DNA of 64,000 nt from positions 1 through 64,000 of the forward strand of contig JAEXAR010000001.1 of NCBI GenBank assembly GCA_023394415.1. The letters run 5' to 3'. Position 1 is the stretch's first letter, and each line of letters starts with the position of its first letter. The notes under the pieces are model-generated. The model saw only the letters and a list, made by a program, of their open reading frames with translations. It did no database searches and had not been told where the DNA came from. The translations under genes were made by a program, and so were the position numbers. Below are positions 24,784-33,414 of this stretch, in pieces. This DNA comes from Bacteroidota bacterium. GTDB lineage: Bacteria > Bacteroidota > Bacteroidia > Flavobacteriales > Weeksellaceae.

Positions 24784-26931
24784 ATGAAAAATATTACATC
24801 ATTATTTCTAATTTTATCACTGGCGGTTACTACTGCCTGTACCACAATGAGCAATACACAAACTAACAAAACACAGGAAATTCCCGCTGCAGATGCAACT
24901 TTGGCCGGAAATCCGTTTATGAAGAAAAGCACCCTGCAATATCAGGCACCCGAATTTAACAATATTAAAGACTCCCATTTTAAGCCAGCTTTTGATTATG
25001 GTTTGAAAGTGCAATCGGCAGAATTTGTAAATATTGCCAATAATTCAGCAGCTCCAACCTTCGAAAATACCATTCTAGCATTAGAAAACAGTGGCGAAGT
25101 ATTGAAAAGAGCACAACTGGTTTTCTTTAACTTAACAAGTGCTAACACGAACCCAACACTACAGCAATTGGATGAGCAATACGCTCCTATTTTCGCAAGC
25201 CATTCTGATAAGATGTATCTGAACGACAAACTTTGGCAAAGGATAAAAGCCATTAAAACAGAGGGTTTAGATCCTGAAAGCAAAAGACTGTACGAATATT
25301 ATAAACAAAATTTTGAAATTGCTGGTGCCGACCTTAGTAAAGATAAAAAGGATGAACTTAAAAAAGTGAATGCAGAACTTGCGACACTTTCTACCCAATT
25401 TTCAAACAAACTCCTTGAAGCCAGAAAAAAAGGTGCCGTCATTATATCTGATGTGAAGGAACTTGATGGACTTTCGGCAGATGAAATTGCAGCGGCTGCA
25501 GCTGATGCTAAAGCAGCAGGGCAAAACGGAAAATACCTCTTGGCATTGTTGAATACCACACAACAACCTCTTTTACAAAATTTAAAAAATCGAGCAACCA
25601 GAGAAAAACTCTTCAAAGCATCATGGTACAGATCAGAAAAAGGTGATGATGCAGACACAAGAGAAACGCTAGAAAAACTTGCAAGATTAAGACTGCAAAA
25701 AGCACAATTGATGGGTAAAAAATCTTTCGCAGATTGGAAACTACAAGATCAAATGGCTAAAACACCAGATAAAGCTATGAATCTTTTGGCACAATTGGCA
25801 ACGCCAGCTGTAGAAACTGCAAAACGTGAAAGAGACGAAATACAAGCGTTAATTGATTCTCAAAAAGGTGGTTTTGAACTTGCTCCTTGGGATTGGAACT
25901 ACTATGCTGAACAAGTGAGAAAAGCCAAATACGATTTGGACGAAAACCAGATAAAACCATACTTTGAAGTGAATACAGTTTTAGAGAAAGGTGTATTTTA
26001 TGCGGCAGAAAAATTCTATGGTATAACCTTCAAAAAAAGAACAGACTTACCTGTGTATCATCCAGATGTTGTGGCGTATGAAGTGTTTGACAGAGACGGA
26101 AAATCAATGGCGATTTACTATCTTGATTTTTATACCCGAAACAACAAAAATGGCGGTGCATGGATGAGTAATTTTGTTGAGCAATCTCATTTATTAGGTC
26201 AAAAACCGGTGATCGTAAACGTGTTCAACTATCAAAAACCTGCACCGGGAAAACCTTCTTTAATTTCTTATGATGACGTTTCTACAATGTTCCACGAGTT
26301 TGGGCATACGCTTCATGGATTATTTTCTAACCAGAAATACATCTCAATTTCAGGTACAAACACGCCAAGAGATTTCGTAGAATTTCCTTCACAAATTAAT
26401 GAGTTTTTTGCACTGGAACCCGCTGTACTTAAAAATTATGCTTTACACTACGAAACCAAGCAACCCATGCCTCAATCTTTGGTAGACAAAATTAAGAAAG
26501 CCGGAACCTTCAACCAGGGATATGCTACTACCGAATTGGTTTCTGCGGCAACTTTGGATATGGGTTGGCATTCCGTAACTGATGAAGGAGAGTTTAAACC
26601 AGCATTAGAATTTGAAAAAAGCATTTTGAATAAATTCGGATTTACTTTGAGCGAAGTTCCACCTAGATATCACACACCGTATTTTGCTCATATTTGGGGT
26701 GGTGGTTATTCCGCAGGATATTACGCTTATATGTGGAGTGATGTTCTTAATGCAGCAGCATGGGATTACATTTCTAAAAATGGTGGGATGACAAGAGCTA
26801 ACGGAGACCGTTTCCGTGAATATATCCTTTCTGTAGGAAATTCAGTTGATTTAAATCAGGCATTCAGAGATTTCACAGGAAAAGATCCTGATATTAAGCC
26901 TTTACTAAAGAATAAAGGATTTATAAAATAA
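24784..26931 (+). CDS. M3 family metallopeptidase (Dcp-like lipoprotein)
   Basis: 715 residues. The lipobox in LSLAVTTACTTMSN predicts a lipoprotein of the periplasm or outer membrane. The zinc motif HEFGH (H504-E505 to H508) and the downstream FPSQINEFF glutamate ligand identify an M3 peptidase; length and C-terminal HTPYFAHIWGGGYSAGYYAY match peptidyl-dipeptidase Dcp. It should remove dipeptides from the C-terminus of oligopeptides. With two S9 peptidases in this window it suggests extracellular peptide use. A hairpin terminator follows. Confidence 0.95.
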   Translation: MKNITSLFLILSLAVTTACTTMSNTQTNKTQEIPAADATLAGNPFMKKSTLQYQAPEFNNIKDSHFKPAFDYGLKVQSAEFVNIANNSAAPTFENTILALENSGEVLKRAQLVFFNLTSANTNPTLQQLDEQYAPIFASHSDKMYLNDKLWQRIKAIKTEGLDPESKRLYEYYKQNFEIAGADLSKDKKDELKKVNAELATLSTQFSNKLLEARKKGAVIISDVKELDGLSADEIAAAAADAKAAGQNGKYLLALLNTTQQPLLQNLKNRATREKLFKASWYRSEKGDDADTRETLEKLARLRLQKAQLMGKKSFADWKLQDQMAKTPDKAMNLLAQLATPAVETAKRERDEIQALIDSQKGGFELAPWDWNYYAEQVRKAKYDLDENQIKPYFEVNTVLEKGVFYAAEKFYGITFKKRTDLPVYHPDVVAYEVFDRDGKSMAIYYLDFYTRNNKNGGAWMSNFVEQSHLLGQKPVIVNVFNYQKPAPGKPSLISYDDVSTMFHEFGHTLHGLFSNQKYISISGTNTPRDFVEFPSQINEFFALEPAVLKNYALHYETKQPMPQSLVDKIKKAGTFNQGYATTELVSAATLDMGWHSVTDEGEFKPALEFEKSILNKFGFTLSEVPPRYHTPYFAHIWGGGYSAGYYAYMWSDVLNAAAWDYISKNGGMTRANGDRFREYILSVGNSVDLNQAFRDFTGKDPDIKPLLKNKGFIK

Positions 26932-26937
26932 AATTGA

Positions 26938-26978
26938 GTTAAAGGGCTGTTTTAAAACTATTTAAAGCAGCTTTTTTT
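26938..26978 (+). terminator. Terminator after the M3 peptidase gene
   Basis: A partly paired stem (AAAGGGCTGTTT with AAAGCAGCTTTT) is followed by a T run. The remaining 240 bases up to the DUF4442 gene hold no open frame or recognisable element beyond that gene's promoter. Confidence 0.65.
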
Positions 26979-27215
26979 ATTTTATGTGTTCGGATTATGA
27001 GATATCCATAACAAACTGAAAACAGCAGAACGAAAGAAGGAATTTTTGATAGAAGAAACTTCATAGGAAATACTGTATATCTTAACAAGACTTTTAAGAG
27101 TTTTACCCGGAAAACCCTAAAATAAAACCGATGCTTTTGGATAAAAGTCTTTTAGAGTTGTGACAAATGATATTTTAAGAATAACGATTTTCTAGTGTGC
27201 GGAAAGTGTTTTCTC

Positions 27216-27223
27216 TATTTTTG
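27216..27223 (+). promoter_or_regulatory. -7 promoter element, near-leaderless DUF4442 gene
   Basis: TATTTTTG is followed by only four bases (TGAT) and then the ATG at 27228, so transcription would start at or next to the A of the start codon. Confidence 0.55.
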
Positions 27224-27227
27224 TGAT

Positions 27228-27674
27228 ATGAATAAATTTCAACTACATCTTTATCTGTTTCTAAAAATCCCAATTTCTTGGATTGCAGGTGTTCGTTTAC
27301 ACCAAATAAATGATGAACATTGCACTACACAAGTGAAACATGGGTGGTTAAATCAAAATCCTTTCAACTCAATGTTTTGGGCAGTTCAGGGTATGGCTGC
27401 TGAGTTTTCTACGGGTTTTTTGTGTGCTGAAAAAATTAGGAAATCAGGCAAAAAGATTTCAATGCTTGTGGTTCAAAATCAGGCAGAATTTACCAAAAAA
27501 GCTACCGGAAAAATTAAATTCACCTGTAACCAAGGTAAAGAGCTCGATACAATTCTTCAAAAAGCTATTGAAACAGGAGAAGGACAAACCTTAACAATGT
27601 TTTCCGAAGGTAAAGATGAAAAGGGAGATGTGGTTTCTAAATTTCAGTTTACTTGGAGTTTTAAAGTGAAATGA
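27228..27674 (+). CDS. DUF4442 domain protein (hotdog fold, thioesterase-like)
   Basis: 148 residues from ATG 27228 (MNKFQLHLYLFLKIPISWIA); the in-frame codons upstream lie in the promoter. DUF4442 proteins have the hotdog fold of acyl-CoA thioesterases (YiiD C-terminal type): the helix QNPFNSMFWAVQGMAAEFSTG near 45-65 is the expected hotdog core, though catalytic residues cannot be assigned. Cytosolic. No neighbour points to a pathway. Probably expressed from a nearly leaderless message; a strong terminator follows. Confidence 0.82.
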   Translation: MNKFQLHLYLFLKIPISWIAGVRLHQINDEHCTTQVKHGWLNQNPFNSMFWAVQGMAAEFSTGFLCAEKIRKSGKKISMLVVQNQAEFTKKATGKIKFTCNQGKELDTILQKAIETGEGQTLTMFSEGKDEKGDVVSKFQFTWSFKVK

Positions 27675-27761
27675 GGTGTGAGATATGAGTTTCGGGGTTC
27701 GAGATAAAATTTTCGAGATTGAAAATTGACTTTGAGAACTCATTGTTTTTAATTTTAACTA

Positions 27762-27795
27762 AAAATGACGCCATAAAATTGCGTCATTTTCCATT
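27762..27795 (+). terminator. Rho-independent terminator
   Basis: AAAATGACGC (27762-27771) pairs with GCGTCATTTT (27781-27790). It ends the DUF4442 transcript. Confidence 0.85.
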
Positions 27796-27842
27796 ATTTT
27801 CAAATGTCTTTTTTGAATGTCCGATTTTTGTAATAATGATGA

Positions 27843-27923
27843 TTTGTCATTCTGAATGAAGCGAAGCGTCATGATGAATCTTTTGATTATCAAATAGATT
27901 CCTCCTTCGTCGGAATGACAAAA
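27843..27923. repeat. Hairpin repeat, GTCATTCTGAATGAAGCGAAGCG family
   Basis: TTTGTCATTC at the left pairs with GAATGACAAA at the right; GAATGAAGCGAAGCG lies in the left arm and CTTCGTCGGAATG in the right. Related copies occur at 32383-32475 and 46318-46383. The gap 27675-27987 otherwise holds only the terminator before it. Confidence 0.8.
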
Positions 27924-27987
27924 TTCGCTTAAAAAATCGAATTATGTTATAAAACGAATATTAATTAATAACTTCATACTTCACTTC

Positions 27988-30126
27988 CTACTTCTTCAAA
28001 TACTCATCAAAATAATCCGTTACTTTCTGCATCAGATGCACACGATCTTTACCTAAAACATTGTGTTGATGTCCGGGATATACAAAGTAATCGAGTTGAA
28101 CGCCATTATCTACAGCAGCTTTTAAAAATTTAACTGAATGTTGCCAAACCACAACATCGTCTTGTGCACCGTGAATCATTAATAGTTTTCCCTTCAAATT
28201 TTGAACTTTATCCAAAAGATTGGAATATTTGTAACCTTCAGGATTCGTTTGTGGTGTATCCATATATCTTTCGGTGTACATAATTTCGTACATACTCCAA
28301 TCAATCACTGGTCCTCCTGCAACGCCAACTTTAAACACATCCGGATGTTTTAGCATCAAACTTGTCGTCATAAAGCCACCAAAACTCCATCCGTGTACAC
28401 CCATTCTTTTGGCATCAACGTAAGGAAGCGATTTCAGATAGTCCACACCTTTTAGTTGATCATCCATTTCAGTTTCACCCAAATTTCTGAAAACAGCCTG
28501 TTCAAATTTCATCCCTCTGTTGCTAGAACCTCTTCCATCCATCGAGAAAACTACATATCCGTTTTGTGCCAGATATTCATACCAAAGATTTCCCGAAGCC
28601 GGAAACGAATTGGTAATTAATTGTAAATGTGGACCATTGTACAAATAAACAATCACCGGATATTTTTTACTGGCATCAAAATCCGTTGGTAAAATCAATT
28701 TTCCATAAAGTGGCGTTCCGTCATCTGCTTTTAGGGTTACATTTTTAATTTCCGGTCGGTCATAATTTTTCAAAGTGTTATCTGCCTGAAAAATCTTTTG
28801 GGTCTTAAGGTTTTGGGTGTTGATGATATTAATCTGTCTTGGTGTGGATGCATTGCTGTAAACATCATACAGCCAATTTCCGTCTTTACTCAAATTTCCG
28901 GTATGTACACCTTCTGCATTGTCTAATCTTTGCATTTTGAAGTTGTTCCAATTCACACGGTAAAGATGTTTTTCTAAAGGAGTTTCTTTGGTAGAAGTAA
29001 AATAAATTTCTTTTCTTTTTTCATTAAAACCAAGAATATCCGTTACCAACCAATCTCCTTTCGTTATCTGCGAAACTAAACCTTTATCCAAATGGTAGTG
29101 GAACAAATGATTATAACCCGTTCTTTGGCTTTGCCAAATAAAATCGGTATTTGAATTTGGGAAAAAGGTTAGCGGATGTTGTGGCTCCACATATTTATCA
29201 CTTTTCTCTTCAAACAAAGTTTTAATAAAGTTTCCGGAAGTTGCATCATATTGATTCATCTTCAAATGATTTTGGGCTCGGTTCAGTACGCCTACGAAAA
29301 TATATTTGGAATCTGGACTCCAGGTAATTGCTGTTAAATACTGCTCTTTATCTCCATCAATTTTCAGGAATTTTTTGGAGTTTGTTTTAGGATTAAAAAC
29401 TCCTAAAGTCACCTCGTGAGACTTTCCCCCTGCCATAGGATATTTGATGTTGGTGTTTTTGGCAGGTGTTACAGACCAATCGATAACAGGATAGTCTGTC
29501 ACCATGGTTTGATCCATTCTATAAAATGCAATTTTTTCTTTATTTGGTGCAATAAAAATCCCTTCATTAATGCCAAACTCGTTTCTGTGAACAGCTTGCC
29601 CATTGATGATATTTTCATTTTGGTCGTTGGTTATTTGAGTAACGTTACCGTTTTCAGAATAATAAAGATTGTTTTTGATGGTATAAGCCAAAGCATTTTT
29701 AGCTGAAATTAAATTAATATTTTCTGCTTCGGCAGGAACGTCAATCCATTTTTTAACACTCCAGTCTGTTTTACTTTTTTCAAGTTTATAATAAGAATTT
29801 CCGTCTTTGTAGTAGGCAGTTGTGTTATTAAGGAAAGTAATTTGAGGTAACCTCTTCAACTTATCACCTGCAATATTTTTATTGATGTGATGAAGGGAAA
29901 CCAAGGTATCTTGCTTCATTGAATGAATATCGGTTACTGTATAACCATTTTTCACCGCCTGTATATATGTTTTACCATCTTCTGACCAAGAAAACTGTGA
30001 AATATTTTTGATAGCAAGGTTACTGCGAAGTCCATTAACGGCTTCTGCCATTGTAAATTTTTGATTCTGTGCGAAAAACGAATTCGCTAATAGAATGAAG
30101 AACAAAGAAAATCTGGAAAATTTCAT
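27988..30126 (-). CDS. S9 family peptidase, dipeptidyl peptidase IV-like
   Basis: 712 residues with a signal peptide (FSLFFILLANSFFAQ). Residues about 80-440 form the DPP IV beta-propeller and 470-712 the alpha/beta-hydrolase. The catalytic Ser is S581 in GWSFGGFM, the Asp lies in HGAQDDVV, and the His in YPGHQHNV. The enzyme should cut X-Pro or X-Ala dipeptides from peptide N-termini in the periplasm. ATG at 30126 fits the signal peptide. It is monocistronic. Its 3' side meets a hairpin repeat. Substrate preference is a family inference. Confidence 0.93.
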   Translation of the reverse strand: MKFSRFSLFFILLANSFFAQNQKFTMAEAVNGLRSNLAIKNISQFSWSEDGKTYIQAVKNGYTVTDIHSMKQDTLVSLHHINKNIAGDKLKRLPQITFLNNTTAYYKDGNSYYKLEKSKTDWSVKKWIDVPAEAENINLISAKNALAYTIKNNLYYSENGNVTQITNDQNENIINGQAVHRNEFGINEGIFIAPNKEKIAFYRMDQTMVTDYPVIDWSVTPAKNTNIKYPMAGGKSHEVTLGVFNPKTNSKKFLKIDGDKEQYLTAITWSPDSKYIFVGVLNRAQNHLKMNQYDATSGNFIKTLFEEKSDKYVEPQHPLTFFPNSNTDFIWQSQRTGYNHLFHYHLDKGLVSQITKGDWLVTDILGFNEKRKEIYFTSTKETPLEKHLYRVNWNNFKMQRLDNAEGVHTGNLSKDGNWLYDVYSNASTPRQINIINTQNLKTQKIFQADNTLKNYDRPEIKNVTLKADDGTPLYGKLILPTDFDASKKYPVIVYLYNGPHLQLITNSFPASGNLWYEYLAQNGYVVFSMDGRGSSNRGMKFEQAVFRNLGETEMDDQLKGVDYLKSLPYVDAKRMGVHGWSFGGFMTTSLMLKHPDVFKVGVAGGPVIDWSMYEIMYTERYMDTPQTNPEGYKYSNLLDKVQNLKGKLLMIHGAQDDVVVWQHSVKFLKAAVDNGVQLDYFVYPGHQHNVLGKDRVHLMQKVTDYFDEYLKK

Positions 30127-30304
30127 CTTAAAAATTTGAATAAATAAAATTAAGAAAATTATTCGGTTGTTAAAAAAATGTTAATTTATTAGTCAGAAAA
30201 ATCTTTGAAAGGTTACAAGAAAATTAATTTTTAATAAATTTTGTGGGAATTTTAATCAGTAAAAGATTTAGTTATGTTTTCAAATTTGTTTAAACTTCAA
30301 AACA

Positions 30305-30991
30305 CTATTTTAAAATAACATCAAACACCGCCAAATTTTCAGGCTTTTTATTCCATCTGTATTGGTGCGTCCAATATGCTATTTTCATTGAGAGAATTCC
30401 TAATCCTGCACCAAACACAACATCACTCCAATAGTGTTTGTTATGTGCCATACGTAATGCGCCAACACCAGTTGCAACACCATAAGCAGCATAAGGTACC
30501 CATTTGTAATTTTCACCGTATTCGATGGTGAGAAAAGTGGCACCTGCAAAAGCATTTGCAGTATGTCCCGAAGGAAAACCAAACTCATTACTCGCATCAG
30601 GCCTTGGTTGTTTGAAAGCGTGTTTTAAACCCGAAACCGCAACAAAAGTAATAACCTCTCCTTTTAATAAAATTACACTTCGATTCCAGAAATCCGTTCG
30701 AGGCTTCATTCCGCCTAATTCAAATGCATATGCTGCAACATGAGGTGCAAATTGAGCATAATCTTCAAAATATCCACCAAAGGCTAGAAAATCTTTATTG
30801 GTTTCAACAGGTATGTTTCTCTTTTCAGTGAGTAAAACTCCGGTTCCGGCAACCATCAAAGTTCCGGGAACAATGAGGTGTTTTGGTTGGAAACGATAAG
30901 GTTCATTCCGCACAAATACAGAATCTTTCACTTGGCTTTTTAAACCCAAAAGATTGAAAAAAGCCAATAATAACAGTAAATAGTTTTTCAT
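30305..30991 (-). CDS. PAP2 family phosphatase
   Basis: 228 residues with an N-terminal signal or anchor (YLLLLLAFFNLLGLKSQ). The three phosphatase motifs are present: KHAFKQPRP near residue 125, PSGHT near 141, and RMAHNKHYWSDVVFG near 180, whose second His is the nucleophile. Such enzymes dephosphorylate lipid phosphates (undecaprenyl pyrophosphate, phosphatidic acid, lipid A) at the envelope; which one cannot be told. ATG at 30991 has a TAGATTTG element 13 bases upstream and diverges from the radical-SAM gene. The 178 bases downstream of it hold no gene. Confidence 0.9.
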   Translation of the reverse strand: MKNYLLLLLAFFNLLGLKSQVKDSVFVRNEPYRFQPKHLIVPGTLMVAGTGVLLTEKRNIPVETNKDFLAFGGYFEDYAQFAPHVAAYAFELGGMKPRTDFWNRSVILLKGEVITFVAVSGLKHAFKQPRPDASNEFGFPSGHTANAFAGATFLTIEYGENYKWVPYAAYGVATGVGALRMAHNKHYWSDVVFGAGLGILSMKIAYWTHQYRWNKKPENLAVFDVILK

Positions 30992-31004
30992 TTCAGAATT
31001 TGAG

Positions 31005-31012
31005 CAAATCTA
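31005..31012 (-). promoter_or_regulatory. -7 promoter element for the PAP2 gene
   Basis: Minus-strand TAGATTTG, 13 bases upstream of the ATG. Confidence 0.5.
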
Positions 31013-31057
31013 TAAAAAATACTTTTCAACAATGAGAATTTAGGTAAGATTTTTGAC

Positions 31058-31065
31058 TATTTTTG
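31058..31065 (+). promoter_or_regulatory. -7 promoter element for the radical-SAM gene
   Basis: TATTTTTG lies inside the longer open frame that starts at 31053, so translation must start downstream; the GTG at 31089 is the first fitting codon. Confidence 0.6.
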
Positions 31066-31088
31066 TTACAACATTTAACATAATTGAA

Positions 31089-32345
31089 GTGAATCTCGAA
31101 CGCATACAGGAAAAATTGGAAATACTTGCAGACGCTGCAAAGTATGATGTTTCCTGTGCTTCGAGCGGTGGAAAACGCAAAAACAAGGGTGGTCTTGGCA
31201 ATAGTCACGCCTCCGGAATTTGCCACAGTTACACCGAAGACGGTCGTTGTATTTCTTTGCTTAAAATTCTTTTGACCAATCATTGTATTTTTGATTGTGC
31301 TTATTGTATTTCCCGAAAATCCAATGATATAAAACGAGCGGCATTTACTGTAGATGAAGTTGTGGATTTAACCATTAATTTTTACCGTAGAAATTACATT
31401 GAAGGACTTTTTCTAAGTTCAGGAATCTTCAAAGATGCTGATACAACGATGGAACGTTTGGTTCGTATTGCTAAAAAATTACGGACAGAACACAAATTTT
31501 TCGGATACATTCATTTAAAATCGATTCCCGGTGCTAGTGATGAATTGATGAAAGAAGCCGGATTATACGCTGACCGATTATCGATCAATTTAGAAATTCC
31601 AACCGAAAGCGGACTGAAATTACTCGCTCCCGAAAAATCGCATGAGGAATTGATAAAACCGATGGGCTTAATTAAAAATGAACTTCAACTGTATAAAGAA
31701 GAAAAGAAAATTTTCAAAAAAGTACCGCGTTTTGCACCAGCCGGACAAAGTACACAGATGATTGTCGGTGCGAGCAATGAAACTGACCTGAAAATCATAA
31801 AAGTTGCCGACCATTTTTATAGATATTTCAATATGCGACGCGTATATTATTCCGGATATGTTCCTGTCATTGAAGATTCGCGTTTACCTTCCATTTTCTC
31901 GCAAGTGCCAATGCAAAGGGAAAACCGATTGTATCAAGCCGATTGGTTAATGCGGTTTTATGGTTTTGATGCAAATGAAATTTTAGACCAAAATCATCCG
32001 TTTTTAGATTTAGAAGTGGACCCAAAATTAGCGTGGGCGTTGAGAAATCGCGATAAATTTCCCGTAAATATCAACACTGCGACCAAAGAAATGATATTGA
32101 GAGTTCCGGGAATTGGAACTATTTCAGCCAATAAAATTGTAATGGCGCGCCGTTTTCAAAAACTGAATTTGGAACATTTAAAAAAAATGGGCGTGGCTGT
32201 GAATCGTGCTAAATATTTTGTCGAATTCAATTCCCAAAATATTTTTAATCAACTCATTGATGAGAAAAATTTCCGACAAATCATTCTGAATGGAACGAAA
32301 TCAAAATGGGGAAATCCTTTTTCTGAACAGTTGAGTCTGTTTTAG
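31089..32345 (+). CDS. Putative DNA modification/repair radical SAM protein (TIGR03916)
   Basis: 418 residues from GTG 31089 (read MNLERIQEKLEILADAAKYD). The radical-SAM cluster motif CIFDCAYC (CxxxCxxC) is near residue 72, preceded by the family's SGGKRKNKGGLGN and followed by SRKSNDIKRAAF. The C-terminal part has a helix-hairpin-helix DNA-binding motif (ILRVPGIGTISANKIVMARR). The family is predicted to repair or modify DNA; no reaction is proven. Its usual partner TIGR03915 follows, here 140 bases away across a hairpin repeat. Family call is firm, function predicted only. Confidence 0.92.
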   Translation: MNLERIQEKLEILADAAKYDVSCASSGGKRKNKGGLGNSHASGICHSYTEDGRCISLLKILLTNHCIFDCAYCISRKSNDIKRAAFTVDEVVDLTINFYRRNYIEGLFLSSGIFKDADTTMERLVRIAKKLRTEHKFFGYIHLKSIPGASDELMKEAGLYADRLSINLEIPTESGLKLLAPEKSHEELIKPMGLIKNELQLYKEEKKIFKKVPRFAPAGQSTQMIVGASNETDLKIIKVADHFYRYFNMRRVYYSGYVPVIEDSRLPSIFSQVPMQRENRLYQADWLMRFYGFDANEILDQNHPFLDLEVDPKLAWALRNRDKFPVNINTATKEMILRVPGIGTISANKIVMARRFQKLNLEHLKKMGVAVNRAKYFVEFNSQNIFNQLIDEKNFRQIILNGTKSKWGNPFSEQLSLF

Positions 32346-32382
32346 AATTTTGCAAATAATAAACTGATACAAATTATAGCGT

Positions 32383-32475
32383 CTGTCATTCTGAATGAAG
32401 CGGAGCGAAATTAAGAATCTCCTAATTTTACAGATTCTTAACTATATTTGTTCCTCATTTCTTTCAGAATGACAG
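32383..32475. repeat. Hairpin repeat inside the radical-SAM/TIGR03915 pair
   Basis: CTGTCATTCTGAA (32383-32395) is perfectly repeated in reverse complement at 32463-32475. The left arm continues TGAAGCGGAGCG like the copy at 27843. It separates two genes that are often adjacent. Confidence 0.85.
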
Positions 32476-32485
32476 AGTGAAAATT

Positions 32486-33250
32486 ATGACAACACTACTC
32501 TACGACGGAAGTTTTGACGGTCTGCTTACTTCAATTTTTGAAGTTTTTGAATACAGATTTTCTGATGTTAAAATTGTAGCGGAACATCATTATCATCAGG
32601 AAAATATCTTTGCAGAAACGCATCAGGTGATTACAGATTCTACCAAAAGTAGCCGTGTTTTCAAAAAACTGGAGCAAAATTTAGGAAAAGAAGGCGTGCA
32701 ACGGCTGATGATGGTTTATTTCTCGGAACGCGCGGATTTAGAGCGTTTGATTCTCAGTGCAGTTCAACATTCCATCAAATTTCCTAATCAGAATATTTTG
32801 GAAGATTTTGCCAATCCTGACATTATGGAAATTTCAAAAATCTGTAAAAGTGTCGGCAGAGAAGTTCATCGTATGAATGCATTTGTACGCTTTGAAAAAT
32901 TACAGGACGGATTATTTTTTGCAAAAATAGAACCTGATTTTAATGTACTTCCGATGATTTTAAAACATTTCAAAGCACGTTACGCCGACCAAAGATGGAT
33001 GATTTTCGACATAAAACGGCATTACGGAATTTTCTATGATTTGAAGGATGCCGAGTTTTTCTATCCTGATGAAAACCAAATTTCCAATTTCCGAAACGCT
33101 GAAAAACTGCATCACGAAGAAGAAAAAGCCTATCAAAAATTGTGGCAACGGTATTTCGTAAAAACCGGAATTCCGGAACGGAAAAACTTAAAACTTCACA
33201 TTCAATGGTTGCCGAAGCGTTATTGGAAATATTTGACGGAGAAATTTTGA
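32486..33250 (+). CDS. TIGR03915 family putative DNA repair protein
   Basis: 254 residues from ATG 32486 (MTTLLYDGSFDGLLTSIFEV); a GTG three codons earlier is possible but falls just after the repeat. Key stretches are MVYFSERADLERLI near residue 75 and RMNAFVRFEKLQDGLFFAKI near 130, ending LPKRYWKYLTEKF. In many bacteria this family is fused to, or sits beside, a uracil-DNA glycosylase domain and accompanies the TIGR03916 radical SAM enzyme, as here. No glycosylase domain is present in this copy. The activity is unknown. Confidence 0.9.
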   Translation: MTTLLYDGSFDGLLTSIFEVFEYRFSDVKIVAEHHYHQENIFAETHQVITDSTKSSRVFKKLEQNLGKEGVQRLMMVYFSERADLERLILSAVQHSIKFPNQNILEDFANPDIMEISKICKSVGREVHRMNAFVRFEKLQDGLFFAKIEPDFNVLPMILKHFKARYADQRWMIFDIKRHYGIFYDLKDAEFFYPDENQISNFRNAEKLHHEEEKAYQKLWQRYFVKTGIPERKNLKLHIQWLPKRYWKYLTEKF

Positions 33251-33254
33251 GTTA

Positions 33255-33413
33255 TTCGTGACACTAAAAAACTTCACAAAGTTCTCTAAGATTTTTTCGC
33301 AAAGTTCTCTAAGTTTTCGCTCTCAAAGACGCTTCGCTTGATTGAGATTATTATTCTTGACATTATAAATTTTGTGTTCTTTGTGCAAAAACTTAGTGTC
33401 CTTTGTGTTCCAA
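33255..33413. repeat. Intergenic element with imperfect inverted ends
   Basis: The left end (GTGACACTAA...CACAAAG) matches the reverse complement of the right end (CTTTGTG...TTAGTGTC). GCAAAGTTCTCTAAG or close variants occur twice in tandem at the left. It fills the whole gap between two convergent genes and probably serves as their terminator region. Confidence 0.6.
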
Positions 33414-33414
33414 A

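Noticed and set aside
31053..31088. Longer N-terminus for the radical SAM protein
   Set aside because: It would place the start codon upstream of the TATTTTTG promoter element.
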